Assembly (NCBI GenBank): GCA_002286855.1 | Contig: NRSV01000168.1 | Span: 1-19,094, forward strand | Length of the DNA stretch: 19,094 nt | Source of the DNA: Bipolaris cookei | Taxonomy: Eukaryota > Ascomycota > Dothideomycetes > Pleosporales > Pleosporaceae | Direction: 5' to 3' | In this document: piece by piece, positions 17,391-19,094 of the stretch | How the letters are laid out: the number at the start of each line of letters is the position of its first letter | Numbering within the stretch: position 1 is the first letter of the stretch | Position numbers and translations under genes: made by a program | The notes under the pieces: model-generated | Told to the model about the DNA's origin: nothing | Databases searched by the model: none | What the model saw: only the letters and a program-made list of their open reading frames with translations

Positions 17391-17708
17391 CTAATCTCGA
17401 AAAGGGCACCAACAGCCAACCAGTGCCGAGCAACACATGCTTTATGTAATATATTTCATTTGTTAACTAACTAACTACTAGACACTGTCGATTGGCCGAT
17501 GGTGCCCATTCTAGGCGACTACTTGCTAGGTGCGGCAAAGCCGCCTGTAATTTTTGGACTGTGCGCCAGGTGTGCCCAGTGCGCTAAGCGTCCGTACACG
17601 ATCGAATGCAAGACCTATAATATTGTATAACTACCCTCGTGTTCATCAGCTGTAACAACATCACCTTTTTAGTGCCATCTCTTTACCATCATATCCCCGC
17701 TCTTGATT
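17391..17708. other. Upstream region of the F-box gene with imperfect inverted repeat
   Basis: No gene. GGGCACCAACAGCCAACC (from 17404) and the reverse complement of 17483-17507 match with few differences, a possible small inverted-repeat element. A short hairpin GCGGC/GCCGC lies near 17533-17546. Confidence 0.35.
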
Positions 17709-18892
17709 ATGTACATTCTAGGACTACCATATGAACTCCTCGTCTTTATATTTGAGTACCTTGACATTGCCGACGTTGAACGAGGGCAACGTGTCTGTCG
17801 ACACTTGAGACCAATATGCATAAAAGAATTGGATCAACGTCGCTTTCATCATGTATTAGTAATGCACGACGAAAAAAGTATTCTGGATCTCCGGGCTATC
17901 ACCAAACACACTGAACGAAAAAAAATACGTGCGACGACTCACGATTAGCGGCGAACTTCGAAATGAAAATCTACCACACAACTCAGAATGCTGCGAAAAC
18001 TGGCGCTCACAGATTATTGGCACAATTCCACAATTCCCTTGTTTACTGGAGCTGATAGTGGACAACGTATCGGTTCAATTCTCTGAAGACAAAAGACCAA
18101 TTCGAAGACGACGATCAACCGGGAGCCATGTCGCAGAGAGCTGTTTGCAGCTGCGTTTTTCATGCTGTGTTTGATGGCCTCACAAAACACAGCTGCCCCT
18201 AAGTTGAAATATTGGGCTTTCGGATACATGCGTACGACACCGAACAGCCACATGAGACCCTTCTGAACCCAAGTTCCCGATCATGGAAAGAACATTTCGC
18301 TCCCAAGACCAAGTCTTTGCAACTCGTCACTTGCAACTCCGAGATTTTACCCTGGGACACAGACCTGCTTCTCTCTATCCCAGCCTTAGATATCCTTCAT
18401 CTCGAGGGAAACATCTCGGACTTAGTATGGCCTAAACTCACATGGGAATCCCTTCACACCATCGAATTTCACGATTTGGAATTGCCTCCAAATGCCCTCC
18501 TAGACTTCATCAGCAGACACGACCAAACCTTATCCTGTATAGCTCTAATCGATATCGAATTGGTCGAATCCACTTGGGAAGAGCTGCTGAAGAAGGTCAC
18601 GGGATTGAATCAACTCTCTCGCGCTGACTTGTGCAACTTGGGTCAAAAAACCCCTTCTTCCAAAGTACCTGATTCGTTCGGGCCTGTATATAAGGATGAA
18701 GAAGCATGTCAAATATCTCTTTTCAGCAGAGATGAAGTTGTAACCGCTTCCAATATTTTTGGTAATTATTTTTGGACCTTTGAACCAAGTTCAGCGGATG
18801 CACCTGAACATTTAGTTGATTTCAGGTTAGTGAAGTCAGTCATAGATGGCGAAGTTGAATTAGAGAATGGAAGATGGAAAAGTGTTTCCTAG
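17709..18892 (+). pseudogene. F-box gene broken by frameshifts
   Basis: The ATG at 17709 opens an F-box domain (LGLPYELLVFIFEYLDIADV, then RVCRHLRPICIKEL). Frame 1 then runs into a run of eight A at about 17926-17933; with seven A it would continue into the next frame, RRLTISGEL. A second break lies near 18090-18110, where the protein-like reading moves to FEDDDQPGAMSQ, and a third near 18200-18215. The last frame (18212-18892) gives a long C-terminal part with leucine-rich strands (LSIPALDILHLEGNI, LHTIEFHDLELPP) and ends GRWKSVS. Introns do not explain the breaks well. It is either a decaying gene, as is common in this expanded family, or a gene with sequencing errors, at least at the A run. 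Confidence 0.65.
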
Positions 18893-19094
18893 CGCAAGGA
18901 CTCCTGCTGGCCGAAGAGATAGTGTAAGCAGTTGTGGGTATAAGAAGTATTGTGTATTGTGATGTGTAGCATAACAGGAGCAAGTTTAAATACAGCGTTA
19001 TTAGTCAGTGGGCAACCACGTGACTATACATGGTACTTCTGGGCTTACACACCTCCCTCAGATTCGAACGCATGTTGAAGCTGATGTGATCATA
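18893..19094. other. 3' flank, nothing recognised
   Basis: No open frame, repeat or signal was recognised in the last 202 bases. Confidence 0.5.

Noticed and set aside
17007..17474. 155-codon plus-strand frame
   Set aside because: It crosses a 10-bp minisatellite, has no motif, and looks like an open frame due to GC-rich repeat composition.

Overview
The window looks like filamentous ascomycete DNA (Pezizomycotina, plausibly a Dothideomycete; this is inference). Most genes are split by short introns of 46 to 96 nt with GT..AG ends, and several of these have a CTAAC- or CTGAC-like branch site. The gene content fits too: a Zn2Cys6 regulator, F-box proteins, a secreted LPMO-like protein, a Pot1/Cdc13-type OB domain, a Copia retroelement and a Fot1/pogo-type DNA transposon. 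Splicing was worked out by hand from splice signals and reading phase. No RNA or homology evidence was available.

Layout. Positions 1-940 hold the 3' end of a Ty1/Copia element: the RNase H end of the polyprotein, a polypurine tract, and an LTR with 37-bp repeats. Two convergent uncharacterised genes follow, 1370-1968 (+) and 1965-3726 (-), whose stop codons overlap. A large imperfect palindrome lies at 3771-3865. A C2H2 zinc-finger gene with an internal 111-bp duplication spans 4469-5834 (+). A five-exon Zn2Cys6 transcription factor spans 6398-8278 (+). Just 72 nt after it comes a 1.75-kb transposon, 8351-10100, with long terminal inverted repeats and a TA target duplication. Its transposase has lost the segment that should carry the first catalytic aspartate, exactly at an ambiguous base.

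Positions 10103-11660 form a non-coding block unlike the rest of the window. It has an AT-rich stretch, a 97-nt stem enclosing a possible pseudoknot, an array of eleven ~41-bp units that each form a hairpin with compensatory changes between units, a second short tandem repeat, and several perfect palindromes. This is the most unusual part of the window.

The right part carries a short Pot1/Cdc13-like gene (12318-12899, -), an F-box-type gene (13004-14515, -), a secreted copper-oxygenase-like protein (15083-15982, +), a 1.7-kb gene-poor stretch with a 10-bp minisatellite, and a frameshifted F-box gene (17709-18892, +).

The genes do not form an obvious pathway or cluster. The mixture of transposon parts, broken genes, lineage-type hypothetical genes and repeats suggests an accessory or repeat-rich compartment.
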